Shown: positions 45,419 through 58,379 of the stretch, piece after piece | Position numbering within the stretch: position 1 is the stretch's first letter | Layout: every line of letters begins with the position of its first letter | NCBI GenBank assembly: GCA_019973155.2 | Contig: BPQB01000008.1 | Span: 62,001 to 126,000 of the forward strand | Direction of reading: 5' to 3' | Origin: Phanerochaete sordida | Taxonomy: Eukaryota > Basidiomycota > Agaricomycetes > Polyporales > Phanerochaetaceae | DNA length: 64,000 nucleotides | Program-made: the position numbers and the translations under genes | The notes under the pieces: model-generated | The model's input: the letters and a program-made list of their open reading frames with translations, nothing else | Databases searched by the model: none | What the model was told of the DNA's origin: nothing

Positions 45419-47333
45419 CTACACCTTCGCCATCGCGAGGATCCGCCGGTAGTCCTCGCACACGCTGCGGAACGTCTCCTCGAGCTTCTCCTGGCGCTCG
45501 ACCTTCTCGAGCTGCATGAGCACCTCCTGCAGCACGCCATCAGCAACAGGGCCCGCACGGCGGAGAGAGCACGACGCACGAAGTTGAAGCGGTACAGCCG
45601 CTCCTTGACCTGCAGCCGGTACGCGCGCCACGCACGCGGGTCCGCCTCGTCGACATGCAGCAGCTGGAGCATCTCGACGAGCCGCGAGAATTGTCTCTGC
45701 ACCACCCGTCAGTCTTCAAGCCGCTTCGGCAAGAGAAACGCAACGCACCCCCGCGATCTTGAGCTCGGCCCGCCACTTCTCCGCCCACGCCTTGTCGACA
45801 GGCGGACCCAGCTTCCCGACGCGCGCTTTCGCCTTGCCCTTGCCCTTCGCGCGCGCGCCGTGCCTCACGGGCCCGACGCCGCCGCCGAGGCCGCCCTCGC
45901 CGAACGCCTCGCCCGCGAAGCGCGCGTGCGCGACGAGCATGCGCAGGTCGCAGCGGTCGCGCAAGTCCTCGAACGCCTCCGCGGGGTCCTCGACGGTGAG
46001 CTCTGCGACGTCGGGCGTCGCGAGGACGTAGGTGTAGATGGCCGTGTAGAGCGCGGCGCCGTGCCCTGCGTGCTGGAAGGGCGGGAGGATCACGAACTGC
46101 GAGAGGCGCAGCCGCACGCGCGAGGGGAAGCAGTAGAAGGGGTAGAGCGAGCTGTAGCCCATGAAGTGGTAGGTGTGTTGGGGTTCGGGGGCATCGGATG
46201 AGTCGGACGGGGGAGTGGCGCGTTTGCGCTTTTCGTATCTGGATGTGTGGCGTGAATGGAGTGGGCGGAGTGGAGGGGAGGTCGCACGTACAGGCAGACA
46301 AACTCCCACGCGGGATCCTCATCTACATAACTTCCACCTTCGATGTAGAGCAGAATGAAGAGCTGCATTCGGCGGTGGTATGCCGCAAATCCGGGGGTAT
46401 CGAACTTCGCCTGCAGAAATATGTCAGTCACAAAGGATCATGGGTGTCGCGGACGCGACGAATACAGAATACGGACGTGCCACACTTCGTACTGTCGCTC
46501 CTCGCCGTCAGCATCACCACTTGCGCGCTTTGTGTACTCGTAGATCTTCTTGCCGTAGGGCTTGAAGTTGAGTGAGTCTTCCTCGGCATACTCGTTGAAC
46601 TTCGCGAGGTCGGTCTCGAAGTCTGCATATACTCACTTTGTTACATGCTGCATGGGGCAGAGACTATGAGACGCACCCTCAGGTAGAAACTTCTGCAGCA
46701 TAGCTTCCGCATCGTCGACAGGCGAGGGCGGAGGCAATTTCGCAGAGTATGAAACGTTGAGGTACGTTCGTAATGACCCCGAGGCGAGCCTGAGCTGCAG
46801 ATATAGTCAGCGACCATTCAACATCCTGCCAAACCATCGAATATAGTATGCATATACAGCACCGAACCAGTGGGCGTAGCCGGAAGAGTGGGATGCTTGT
46901 CCCAGAATCTCGCGTGATGAACCAGCCCAGAGACTCAGAGACCGACGTCGAAAGTCGACAGCCTGGCCCAGGCCGTGAATTCGGTTCTGCCAACACAGAC
47001 CGTTTGTTGCAGAGTGCGCGCCCTGAATCAATCGCACATTCCTCCAACGACCTGTCCCACTCGCCCCCGCCACGCTCGTTGTAGGAACCGAAGGGGATGA
47101 GCTCACATCAATCAACAAGTCCTTGTAGCCATACAGCTTTTCGTCTGTGCCATATATCTAGCCGCTTCTTCAGCAAACGACGCGTCATTGGGCAGAGATA
47201 GGCAACGCACCGGGTACGTGAAGGTGGGATGGAACTCGACGAGGTTGGTGTCTTCAGCGGTTAGTTTGTCCTTCTCCGACCGGACCAGAGAGATGGTGAG
47301 AGCGTCGTTCGAGTCAGTGGTCCAGTCGCCCAT
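45419..47333 (-). CDS. HAT1: Histone acetyltransferase type B catalytic subunit
   Basis: Starts MGDWTTDSNDALTISLVRSE. HAT1 motifs follow: NLVEFHPTFTYPIYGTDEKLY, SLRTYLNVSYSAKLPP, RRMQLFILLYIEGGSYVDED, the acetyl-CoA loop FVILPPFQHAGHGAALY and the catalytic LTVEDPAEAFEDLRDRCDL. The C-terminus (LEKVERQEKLEETFRSVCED) is helical. Hat1 acetylates new histone H4 Lys5 and Lys12 in the cytoplasm and nucleus. Joining at the acceptor before ATATATGGC gives TYPIYGTDEK and keeps the frame. The insert GARAKGKGKAKARVGK is Lys-rich and may be a localisation signal. Seven or so introns. Confidence 0.93.
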
Positions 47334-48996
47334 CGTCGGAGGATGTTCGGTGAGCTTGTCGGGGGACGAGATGGTGGGAGGAGGAGAAGAACCAATCCCG
47401 AGCGTCGGTTGTTCCTGGCGCCAACGCGTAGCGCGGTGACGCGACGCGTCAATCTCGCGTCCCCACGCTTTCTCCTCGACCACCATCTCCTTCTCCCTCC
47501 TTTTCCGCGTCTCGTCAGCCAACGCCGGGGACGCGTGTGGAAATGCGACTGCTCAGACAGATACGACGGCCAACGACGCCCTGCACTCGACTCTGAAGCA
47601 GATGGTGCCTGTCGGCCTCACGTCGACCTTCTCACCGGCACTCGGCTGCCAGCTTCTGGCGCCGTCGTCGGCGCGCCCAGTTGTGCAGTACTGGACGTGA
47701 ACTCCTGAGGCGCAGAGGTGGACGAGTCATTGCCCTCAGTGGGCCGTGCGAGCCCGACGACCTGCTTGGAAGATTTCGGGCACATCGGCTGTGCAATCAA
47801 ATGCGCAGGCTGCCAACTATATCATTCGGTTCTCCGGGTATAGTCGACTGCCATGACCGCTTACCTCGCAACACGGTCAACATCGCCTTGCTGCGGCTTG
47901 CCTGATTGGTGTAGGTCAGCTCCACCTGCTTTGCTTCAGTCCTACCGACGCTGACTTTGCAGGTCCTCAGGAGGATATCTGTATACCACCTCCGACGCCC
48001 TGCGGCATTTTGGCTGGACGCATTTTCTCAGACGCATAAGCATCGTTGGCAACAATCATCGCCGGGCTTTTATGACCAGTGCTGGCTTCCCAGGCTGTCT
48101 GTCCGCATTCCTTTCGCGGCCTCGGCGCGCCCGCCCTCGTCTGTGGGTGTCGGTACCGGAGACGAGCGGCGCTCTGGACCTGACGTGGGCTGTAATGCGC
48201 GCATGCCCCCTGGTTCCAATCACGTTACGAAATGCACGGCATTCGGAATAGGCTCCTGTGCCTGCTGGGCTCGCTCTGTTCCCGTAGGCTGCTCACCTAT
48301 TTCGCAGCACCAGCGCAGTTTCATTCCGGGTGCGCATATATCTCTTGCGATGCTGTATCTACAGCGGCCGATGACTGATCCGTCGTTTTAGACGTGACAG
48401 TCGAAGCACCCATACGATGCATGCACCGGTGCGTCAGCCCGCCGTTCTCCGCCACCAACCCGGTACGGCGCCACCCTCCCAGGAAGACAAAGACGGACAA
48501 CGACACCCGTGGCTACCCACAGGCTAGCCCGCCCGCTGCCTCCCAGGCTGCCAGAGAAGATGTCGAATTTGCGCGCCGGCATGTACGGCCTGGACGCCAT
48601 CGGCGGCAACCCATCTGTCGGGATCCGTCTCCACAGCCTCGGGTCTGCGAAGCACACGCCTTGGCCGCCGAAATGCCCCTACCGCTGGGCGTCGGGGCGG
48701 ATCACTCTCGCCGGACGCACGACGCCCAATCGGCACCGCCAGCTTTGCGGTTTGCGCCCTGCCCGCCTACCCACGGTCTTGGGAGCACGCAACAACCGGT
48801 CGGTGCAGCCGCGCGGACGATGACAGAGGCGGTAGGCCTCCTTTGCAAATTTCTGCGGTCAAACCAGGTATAAATGTGTGCTCGGGGCGTCGACAAGCCT
48901 CAGGACATCGGGTCTCAGCTCGCAATCCCTCTCAAGGCCTCCACTTCTCTCTCGAGACACCCGCTGGTGTTTTCTGTCCCGACTTCATCAGCTTCA
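47334..48996. other. Intergenic region upstream of HAT1 and MnP copy B
   Basis: No gene is seen in 1.6 kb. The short frames on both strands have no motif. It includes the promoter of MnP copy B at its right end. Confidence 0.5.
48570..48876 (+). promoter_or_regulatory. Promoter of MnP copy B with MRE-like motifs
   Basis: TATAAAT at 48,870-48,876 lies about 120 nt before the ATG. Matches to TGCRCNC are TGCGCGC at 48,570 and TGCGCCC at 48,753. As for copy A, these are short and only suggestive of metal control. Confidence 0.45.
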
Positions 48997-50534
<1,538 letters not shown>

Positions 50535-50892
50535 GCGGTCGCTGCACCTCAACCGCTTCTTTCCCCTCAGGTTCATTTCTTGGATGACTTGTCTGCATAT
50601 ATATTGCTCCTTTTTGGGTGTTCCTCTTATGCTAGTGTGTAGTATTCGTAACGCCCTCCCGATTCTGTCAATACTATACTGGCCTCCTATTCTACGCTCG
50701 GCTCCTTCGCGGAGCTTGTACGCAACGCTCGGGGATCTCCACGCCACGAAGATCGCTACAGGTTCCGATTTCCGAGTCGGAGTGCATGAGCGCGGAACTT
50801 CTGGCGAGGGTCCGTGACGCTGGCGCGCGATTGCTCTCTACAGCCGCTCCAGGACGAAATACCCAGTCTGCTCTGCTGACATTCTCGAGCCC
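50535..50892. other. Convergent spacer between MnP-B and P450-B
   Basis: Holds the 3' ends of both genes; no gene seen. Confidence 0.5.
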
Positions 50893-53047
50893 TCATACGA
50901 CTGCTTGACGCCTCCGGAAGAGCACCTTCGCGCTGCGGTTCGGCACGATCGCGAGGCCGAACATCTCGTTCGGCGGGCGCGCGGTGGCGCCCTCGGGCAG
51001 CTTGACGTCGTAGTTCGCGACGAGGTGCGCGACGGCAGCCTTCATCTCGTTCCCTGCAAAGAAGCGTCCAGGGCTGCAGCCGTTGGCTCGTCAGCCTCCG
51101 CCCCTCGACAAACGCTCCAGCCGCGACGTACCACGCATGCTTCCCGTGGCCGAACGGCACGTAGCGCACGCTCGTGCTCACGAACTGGTGCTTCGTGCCA
51201 CCGGGCGCGTCACGGAGCCCTGCGAAGCGGAGCGGCACGAACTCGTGCGCGTCCGCGCCGTAGTTCGCGCCGTCGGCGTGCACCGCGCTCTCTGGCACGA
51301 CGCAGAGCGTGCCCGCGGGCAGCGCGAGCGGCGCGCCCGCGGCGCTGAGCGTGAGGTCCTGCAGCGCGGTGCGCATGACCGAGACTAACGGGGGCGGGCG
51401 GGTGAGTGAGCAGGGGTGAAGAGGGCGGAGGGGGCGCACCGGAGTTGATGCCGTTGAAGCGCTGCGACTCGCGCAGGACGCTGTCGACCTTGTACATGTT
51501 GACGAGCGCGTTCTTCGTCCAGCCGTCGCGCTCGATCGCGCCCTCGACCTCGGCGCGCAGCGTGGCCTGCAGATCGGGATCTGCTGCCAGGTGGTACAGC
51601 ACGTGCACGAAGCTCTGTGGGGCGGAATCTGTGAGCGGGCGTAGGCGTGGCTGTGTTGGGGGATGTTGCGTACCGCGGCACTCGTGCTGACGCCGACAAA
51701 GATCGAGACGATGGTGCGGACGACGATCTCGTCCAGAGGGCGGCCCTCTGCGCGGGCCGCTTCGATGTTAATCTGCAGCAGGTCGTTCTGAGCAGGGCGT
51801 GTTAGCAAGGAAAGGGCATGAGGGTCAAGCAGACGGCTGGTACGAACAGGCTTGTCTGCCCACTTGTCGCCGAACTCGTCAAGGTGCCGCACGCGGTCGG
51901 CGATGATGGGCGCGAGCATCTTCTCTGCTTCTGCTATCCCTTTGCGTACACCGCGGGCGGAGAGCTTCGCCATCGCCCTGAGTCCAAAGGTCAGTGAGCG
52001 AATCTTTCGAGGCGCAGGGAGCTAGGTTCGACGTACGGCTTGAGTATAGGTGGAACAAGTCCGATGAAGAAACGTGCAATCCCGATAGACATGGTGAAGT
52101 CGACCATGAGCTTGATGAATTTCGGGTCGCGGCCTGTAACGAACAACGCGTGTTGTTACGGATATCACAGGGAGAGATGAGAACGTTTAATGCGTTGAAG
52201 GTGTCACCATAAAGAAGATTACGTACCGATGGGGAGGCCAACGATAATCCTGTCGATTACCCTCGTGAATACCCAGAAGAAGGTATCAAGAGCCGGGACG
52301 GCGACCCATTCTACAGGAAGCTTAAGCCGCTGAGCCCTGTATACGAGAGTTGGAGAGCGCACCGTCTTCCTTTTCGCCCTTGGGCATGGCCTCCTCGATA
52401 GATACGCGCAGCTCCTCAAGCATATCGCCGAAGAACGACCCAATGGCGTGCGTTAGGTGTTGCCGCAGTGGGCCAATATGCCATGGGTCATCCGCAATGG
52501 TTCCCGGGAGCGCGTAGCGTGTCCCGACAAACTGAATGAGAGCTATGAGACCCGCAGGTGTGGGGCAGAGCTCGAAGGCGCACCTCAGTCGCAGCGTCCA
52601 TGAAAGACACACAGTCGTCGGGGTGCTTTTGCAGCTCGTCGATAAGTCCCGCGTGCGCGACGACGACGAGCCAGCGGTCAGGAACCGCGATTTTGAAGAC
52701 TCCAGGAGTGCTTTTGTACTAGGCCTCCGTCAATAAGATATTCGCGAAGAGCTGCAAGATGCGTGAATGACATACCTTGTCATAGCCCTCCTGCAGAAGC
52801 CCTTTTGGGTCTCTCAAATAGCGGAACGTGCCCAGAAAGCTCAGCAGGGGAAGTGCGGGACCACCGACTGTAGGGATGTGGCGAAGCTGCGACGGGCGAC
52901 GCGTCAATTTACAAGCAGACCTCGATTAGCAGGCCGGCGTACCTTCCATGTGTTCCAAACGCTGTTCAAGAAGAGCACGATACCGACGCCAGTGAGCAGC
53001 TTTGACAGCGTCGACAAACCGGAAAAAGCGTCAAGCGCGCTGGACAT
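50893..53047 (-). CDS. Cytochrome P450, copy B
   Basis: Starts MSSALDAFSGLSTLSKLLTG with the membrane helix GVGIVLFLNSVWNTW. It then has LRHIPTVGGPALPLLSFLGT, YKSTPGVFKIAV, a DELQKHPDDCVSF segment, VSIFVGVSTSAA, ESQRFNGIN and FGHGKHACPGRFFA with the Cys codon split by an intron. Ends KVLFRRRQAVV. Nearly every exon aligns with P450 copy A, so the two derive from a duplication. The substrate is unknown; neighbouring peroxidases suggest aromatic turnover, but this is only context. Confidence 0.88.
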
Positions 53048-53619
53048 GGCGAGACGCGTCGTTCGACGTCGAGGCGGGGAACAAAGCGAGGCTGCCGCTG
53101 GCGACGACGCTAAAGCCTTAAATATAATTGGCTGAGCCAAGGACCCCGCGGGGACTCACATCGCAACCGCACCCGCTAGTCGGCCGATCCTGTGAATTTC
53201 TCGACGCGGACGGTAAAGCCTGATCCGCTCTTGATGAAGGCAGACGCCACCTCATTGCGCCATGCGTATCTCCTACTCCCGCCGTCAGCGCGACATTGAA
53301 CCCTGTCCGACGAGCTGTATGCTTGCGCGGACAGTGCGCGATGAGCGACGTACACGCCAAAGACTAGGAGGTACGAAACACGTATCAGAGCAGCGAAGCC
53401 GTCAGAGAAACAGACCTAGCGCCAGGAGCACGAGCATCAGTGAACGCGAGGGCTCTCGCCATTCCTAGAGACGCGACAACATCTTCGCAAAGTGTCAGCT
53501 AACAGTAATAGAGAACGGTACTGGCGTAGCAGTACATACTAAGGAGGGAGAGGACAGCCAGTTGAAGACGCTGTGGCGGATGGTCTCATTGTAGCTAATC
53601 CATCTGCCCCAATGTACAA
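53048..53619. other. Intergenic region upstream of P450-B
   Basis: P450-B promoter region and sequence up to the tRNA. No gene is seen. Confidence 0.4.
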
Positions 53620-53690
53620 GCATTAATGGGGTAGTGGTAACCTGGGTCGTTGCCATCGACCCGCCGGGGGTTCGATTCCCCCTTAATGCA
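53620..53690 (+). tRNA. tRNA-Gly (GCC)
   Basis: Cloverleaf: acceptor GCATTAA / TTAATGC, D arm GGGTAGTGGTAACCT, anticodon stem GGTCG / CGACC with loop TTGCCAT (anticodon GCC), T arm GGGGG TTCGATT CCCCC, discriminator A. No intron. TTTTT follows as terminator. Confidence 0.93.
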
Positions 53691-54078
53691 TTTTTACGTT
53701 TTTCATTCTTTTTATGCTCATTTCTATCTGTTAGCCCTCGGTCCTCCAAACCTGAGACGAGTGTATATTGGGGCTCGGAAGCTTCTGACTGTTACCCTCT
53801 ATATTTTTTGAGCTTCACATTCCATTATCTCTTCGAGGTCTACAGCCGCAGCCATCCTAGACCTGAGCGAGTTGCTTAGTCAGCAGAGCTGTTCGACGAT
53901 TTCGTCGTTTGTCTCGTCCTCAGAGGCAGACGCCTACGGGACCATCTGTCTCGCGGCGAGGTCCGACTCATGCTCCCCCTTGGCGCGGCCAAGGCTCGCC
54001 TAGACAAGTTTTGTGATGATCTATGGTCACCCGAGCAGTGGTGAGTGTGCGACTTTCAAATTCGAGCGTAGCTTGCAA
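53691..54078. other. Region upstream of F-box gene 1
   Basis: A frame from ATG 53,970 (MLPLGAAKARLDKFCDD) could be an extra 5' exon of the next gene, but the intron it needs would be only 31 nt. Otherwise no gene. Confidence 0.35.
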
Positions 54079-55784
54079 ATGAACTCTGTCTCGTACGTGG
54101 CGTCGCCAGCACCCGACATGGGCTCAACAGCGGCGACCCTACACTTGCCTTCGACGAAGAGATTCGATCTGTCGAGCGAATGCTGGACGTGCTAGGTGCT
54201 ACCACACGTCGCCTGCAAGCAAACCGCAATCGACACGTCAAGATGAACACGATGCCCTTGAAAGTCTTACGGCGAATCTTTCGCACCGCTGGCAGATGTG
54301 GAAGGGATCCAGCCACCAACATGTCTATTGCGCGTGTCTGCACCCGCTGGCGTAGCGTTGCGCTCGACGATCACGATATGTGGACGGATGTCGACTTGGA
54401 CACGTTCGGCCACGATGCGCTTGCTCTTTACCGAGTGATCAACCGCACGGCCCCTTTCAATGTGGTGTCTTCCGGATGGCATGAATCCCTTCCCCTCTTC
54501 TCCGACGACACGCGCGCCTTCGTACTCTTCATAACCGCAGATATGTCTGTCAGCACGCCGCCCAGCGACGCTCTCTCCTTCTCAAAGCTAGAAGATCTCA
54601 CAATCACAATGCTCTTCGATGGAAGAGCGCCTTGCCATGTGGTTGACTATGCGGTGATTCTGGAAAGGCTCCTTCCCCAGGTTAGCCCACGTCGACTCGT
54701 GCTCTCTGGCTGCCGATTTGTTTGGGGCGACAAGAAGTACGCCGACCTCACGGAGTTGTCCATCACCTGCGGCAACTTCACAGACGCAGGATCTTCTTCA
54801 AATGACGTGCTCTCCGTCTGTCGCATGTCGCCTGGACTGCGCAGCCTCAAGCTTGCGTTACGCCACAATTACGGTGCCCAGCCTTCGACACAGAATGCCG
54901 CACGCCTCCCCCTGATCGAACCCATTGCTATGCAGTTCCTCCGGTCCTTGACTCTCGAGATGCCCTACTCTGATATCATGTACATCCTGCAATCTGTGTC
55001 TTTGCCACAAGAAGGCCTCGAACAGCTGAAGATCGCCATCAGCACCGAGGAGGACAGCGTCGGCGACCTACAGGTATTCCTCAAGGACCTCCCTATTCCA
55101 TGCACCTTCTTGCATATCTCTTCTTCCCTCACGCTACTTGCCAAGGTGGGAATAACAGGGATCAGTGGCTCCGGAAGATATGCAAGCAACAACGCATGCA
55201 GCTGGGAGCTCCACGTCGTTAGGCTCGGACCCAGACTGCCGTTTATCGGTCTTGTAGGCATGCTCCCTCGTATGCCTCAGCTCGAAGAGCTGTGTTTGGC
55301 GATAGCGCCTGTATCTGCTTCCCTCGTTCCGGACAGCGATCATGTCGCACGCGAAGAAGCACTCGAGATGAGCCAGCCGCTAGCCCGCCCAGGTGCTGCT
55401 ATCAAGAGGCTCGTGCTCGTCGGCTTCGACGCTAAGCGGATCAATGTCGTCCAGCAGCGACTGCTGGCCCTCAAGAGCGCGGCCGCGGATTGTGTGCTTC
55501 AGGAGCTCGTGCTCACTGAAACGTACACAATGTTCCCATGGCGTTGGAACCAGGAGACTCTGGGCCTAATACTCCCTCTTGGGCGAGCTTTAGCTGACAT
55601 TCCATCGTTTCGGAAATTGACACTTGCTCTCGGAGACGTCCATAGCTTTAGCCGATGTATCAGCAGAGAGGACGTAGTCCAAGCGCTTCGTGACTGTGGG
55701 ATTGCACATGTAGAACATGACTCTCGTGCTCCTTGGCTGCCGAAAGTGATATCTCTGGTCCGGGATGACGCCCACTGGGTATAA
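54079..55784 (+). CDS. F-box protein 1
   Basis: Exon 1 is short (MNSVS, 54,079-54,092) and joins after a 38-nt intron to GDPTLAFDEEIRSVERMLDV. An unspliced start at 54,180 is possible. The F-box reads MPLKVLRRIFRTAGRCG, then SIARVCTRWRSVALDDHDMW. The remaining 470 residues have irregular leucine-rich strands (SPGLRSLKLALRHN, LRSLTLEMPYSDI) of the sort seen in basidiomycete F-box families. It is expected to select substrates for an SCF ubiquitin ligase; targets unknown. A tandem paralogue-like gene lies at 55,946. Confidence 0.78.
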
Positions 55785-55945
55785 TAGGGCAGTCAGTAAT
55801 CATAGGTACTAGCACCTTTCGTATTTTCGACCATCTTCGCAGGCCCCTGTACTTTGTCACGTAGAAATCCCAAATATATTGCTCGACCAGGAACTTTGAT
55901 CTCAACTTCAACTGTGTTGAACTCCGACATCGTCTCCGTGTGTGG
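55785..55945. other. Spacer between F-box genes
   Basis: Only 161 bp; holds the 3' UTR of F-box 1 and the start of F-box 2. Confidence 0.4.
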
Positions 55946-57840
55946 ATGGACACTCCAGCCGTACGACGTAAGTATTCATTGACCTGTACACTCTCAGCTC
56001 TTTGACACCCACTACGAGAGCGAACAAGGGATGGCGAATCTCGACGAGCTCACTGCTCTAGTCGCCCTCGCATGGCCTACTGCTGGCACTGACTCTGATC
56101 GCAGGTGCGGGCAGCAGCCTCATATCATCCCGCGTTCGGCATGACGCTATTGACACAGACCTCCTCAGGGAAGACCAGACATCCGACGAGGACGCCTGCC
56201 GCTCTGCATGCGACGCGGAGCTAGCAGATATTCGCAACATTCACGACAAGGTCGCTGCCGCCGCGATCCGCCTCCGTCTCGAGAGAAACAAGCACGTCGC
56301 AGTCAACACCTTGCCAGTGGAGCTCCTCCGGCAGATCTTCTGCTGCGCAGGAGAGCACGGGCTCCTCTACAAGACGAACTTCGCGATTATCGCAACCTGT
56401 GCACGCTGGCGGGCTGTTGCTCTCGAGGAGCCGCTCATGTGGACCCACCTGCCGTTGTGTAACCTCAAGGACGAGGCGCTTGAGTTCTACTTGGACCATA
56501 CGAGAACGCAATACACGCAGCACCCGTGTACCGCGACCATCCGAAGATATTGGCCAAAGTCTTTGGACAACGGAGACCTGGTCGATTGCGTGGAGACCCT
56601 CCGCGCTTTCTTCCCGTGCGTCCAAGATTTCGACAACGGCGAGTGGGAATACAACAAGCTATGCACCAGAGGCTTTCGCCGACTGGAGATTCATATCAAA
56701 GAGGCGCACTTCATGAACATCCTTTCAGAGTGGCTTTTCTTTAGCGGGCACGAGGTGCATTATATGACTGTTTCCGGCGGCCGATTCCGCTGGGACTGCC
56801 GCGCGTACCAAGACCTGCTGGAGCTAGATCTCACGGCGCGCGCCCTGGAAAACCATGAGATGGCGAGTCAAGAAGGCAGCCTCCTGCAAGTGTTCCGCGG
56901 CTCTCCACAGCTCCAAAAGCTTCGATTCCGACTGTACGACGTCGAGCAGCCCGACTTCGACCCGGAAGATGACCCCGGGCTGTCAGAGAAGATACAGTCG
57001 GAACACATCCCGATGGACCACCTGCGTTCCCTCATCCTTGACCTCCCAGTCGCGTTCGCCACGCACATCCTGCAGTCCATCTCCTTGCCCTACGACACCA
57101 TGACGCTTTTCGACCTCACGGTGCGCAGCCCCGGGCCCGCTGACGCCCTCGGCGACGTCCTAAGGAGCATGCCCCCAGCCGCGCTCTTCTCCGAGCTGCA
57201 GGAGCTCCGCGTGTACGACCGCCTCCAGCACGGGCTCGGCCTGCGCGGCACGGGCGCGCGCGCGCACTCTGGCTCGCCGTACATCGTCGTGCTCGCCGCC
57301 AAGGACCTCGTCAGCGCGTCGTCGCACGACCCCCGCAGCTTGGGCTTCCCCGCGCTGAGCGCGCACATCCCCGAGATGCCGCACCTCGTGGACGTCATCT
57401 TCCAGGTCCCGAACCGCATCTCTGCGGTCCATCCGTTGAGCCTCACGGAGGAGAGCACGAGGGCGATGGTCTCGTTCGTGCCCGGGCGGACGCCGCGGCT
57501 CAGGCGGGTCGGGTTCGACGGCTGCCAGCCGGTCCTGCTGGATGCCCTGCGCGAACGACTTACGGAAGCGTTCGGCACGAGTGCAGCGGCGCTTTCTCCT
57601 CCTGTCCACATCGAGGACATCGTCGTATTCAACGGCACTCGCAAGCGGCTCAAGGACACGATCCCTGCCGAGAACTTGCACGGGCTGGCGCCGCTGTGCC
57701 GTCTGTTGGCAGAGCACGGCTCCCCTCTGCGGTCGTTGAAAATCAAGTGCAAGATGGTCGACTCCAGAGGGCTGTCTGTGGTGGAGTTCCTCGAACAGAT
57801 TTCGGAGGTTGGCATTCCCGAGCTGCGGCATTTACAGTAG
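55946..57840 (+). CDS. F-box protein 2
   Basis: Exon 1 is 22 nt (MDTPAVR, 55,946-55,967) with a perfect gtaagt donor. It joins at 56,105 to give RAGSSLISSRVRHDAID. The N-terminal helix (ELADIRNIHDKVAAAAIRLR) precedes LPVELLRQIFCCAGEHG and ATCARWRAVALEEPLMW, the F-box. A long leucine-rich-like region follows (LLELDLTARALE, MDHLRSLILDLPVAF) to ELRHLQ. It is organised like F-box protein 1, including the tiny first exon, so the pair is probably an old tandem duplication. Role: putative SCF substrate receptor. Confidence 0.82.
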
Positions 57841-58379
57841 TGTTTCTGTTCCACGCTGTGACATGTGTCCATCTCAGATACTAGCACTCACTCTGGACTG
57901 TTGCAGTCAGATTCGCGTTAGCCAGGGCACTGCAAATGAGACGACTCTATTCATGACTTTGTACAATAGATGCGACATACATAGACCGATCCGTGTCAAC
58001 CGCCCATATCAATCGTATTCCCGACGTATTATATCCAACAACGAATCCGTGGAGGGAGATGGAGGAGTCATGCTATGCGTGGAGGTATAGGGAGATGCTG
58101 TACAGTAATGCTACGTGCGCGCGGAAGATATATGAACAAATAAAAACACAGACACGCGCCCCCAGGGACCGGGCGCCCCCAGGAACCAGGCCGCGCGACG
58201 TCATACCCACGACGTAAAGCCGTCGACCTAGCTCCTGCCCCATGGCCCGAGCTAAGCTTGTTGTACACCGTCGGTGGACCGAGGCGGCGCGTGCCGAGGC
58301 TGCCGGACCGCGAGGTCGCGCGCGGCCCCACAAAGGGCGAGCGCAGGGCACCAGGGGACCCTCGCCCCACCCCCGCCGC
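57841..58379. other. Convergent spacer between F-box 2 and SCAP
   Basis: The 3' ends of two convergent genes. No gene is seen. Confidence 0.5.
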
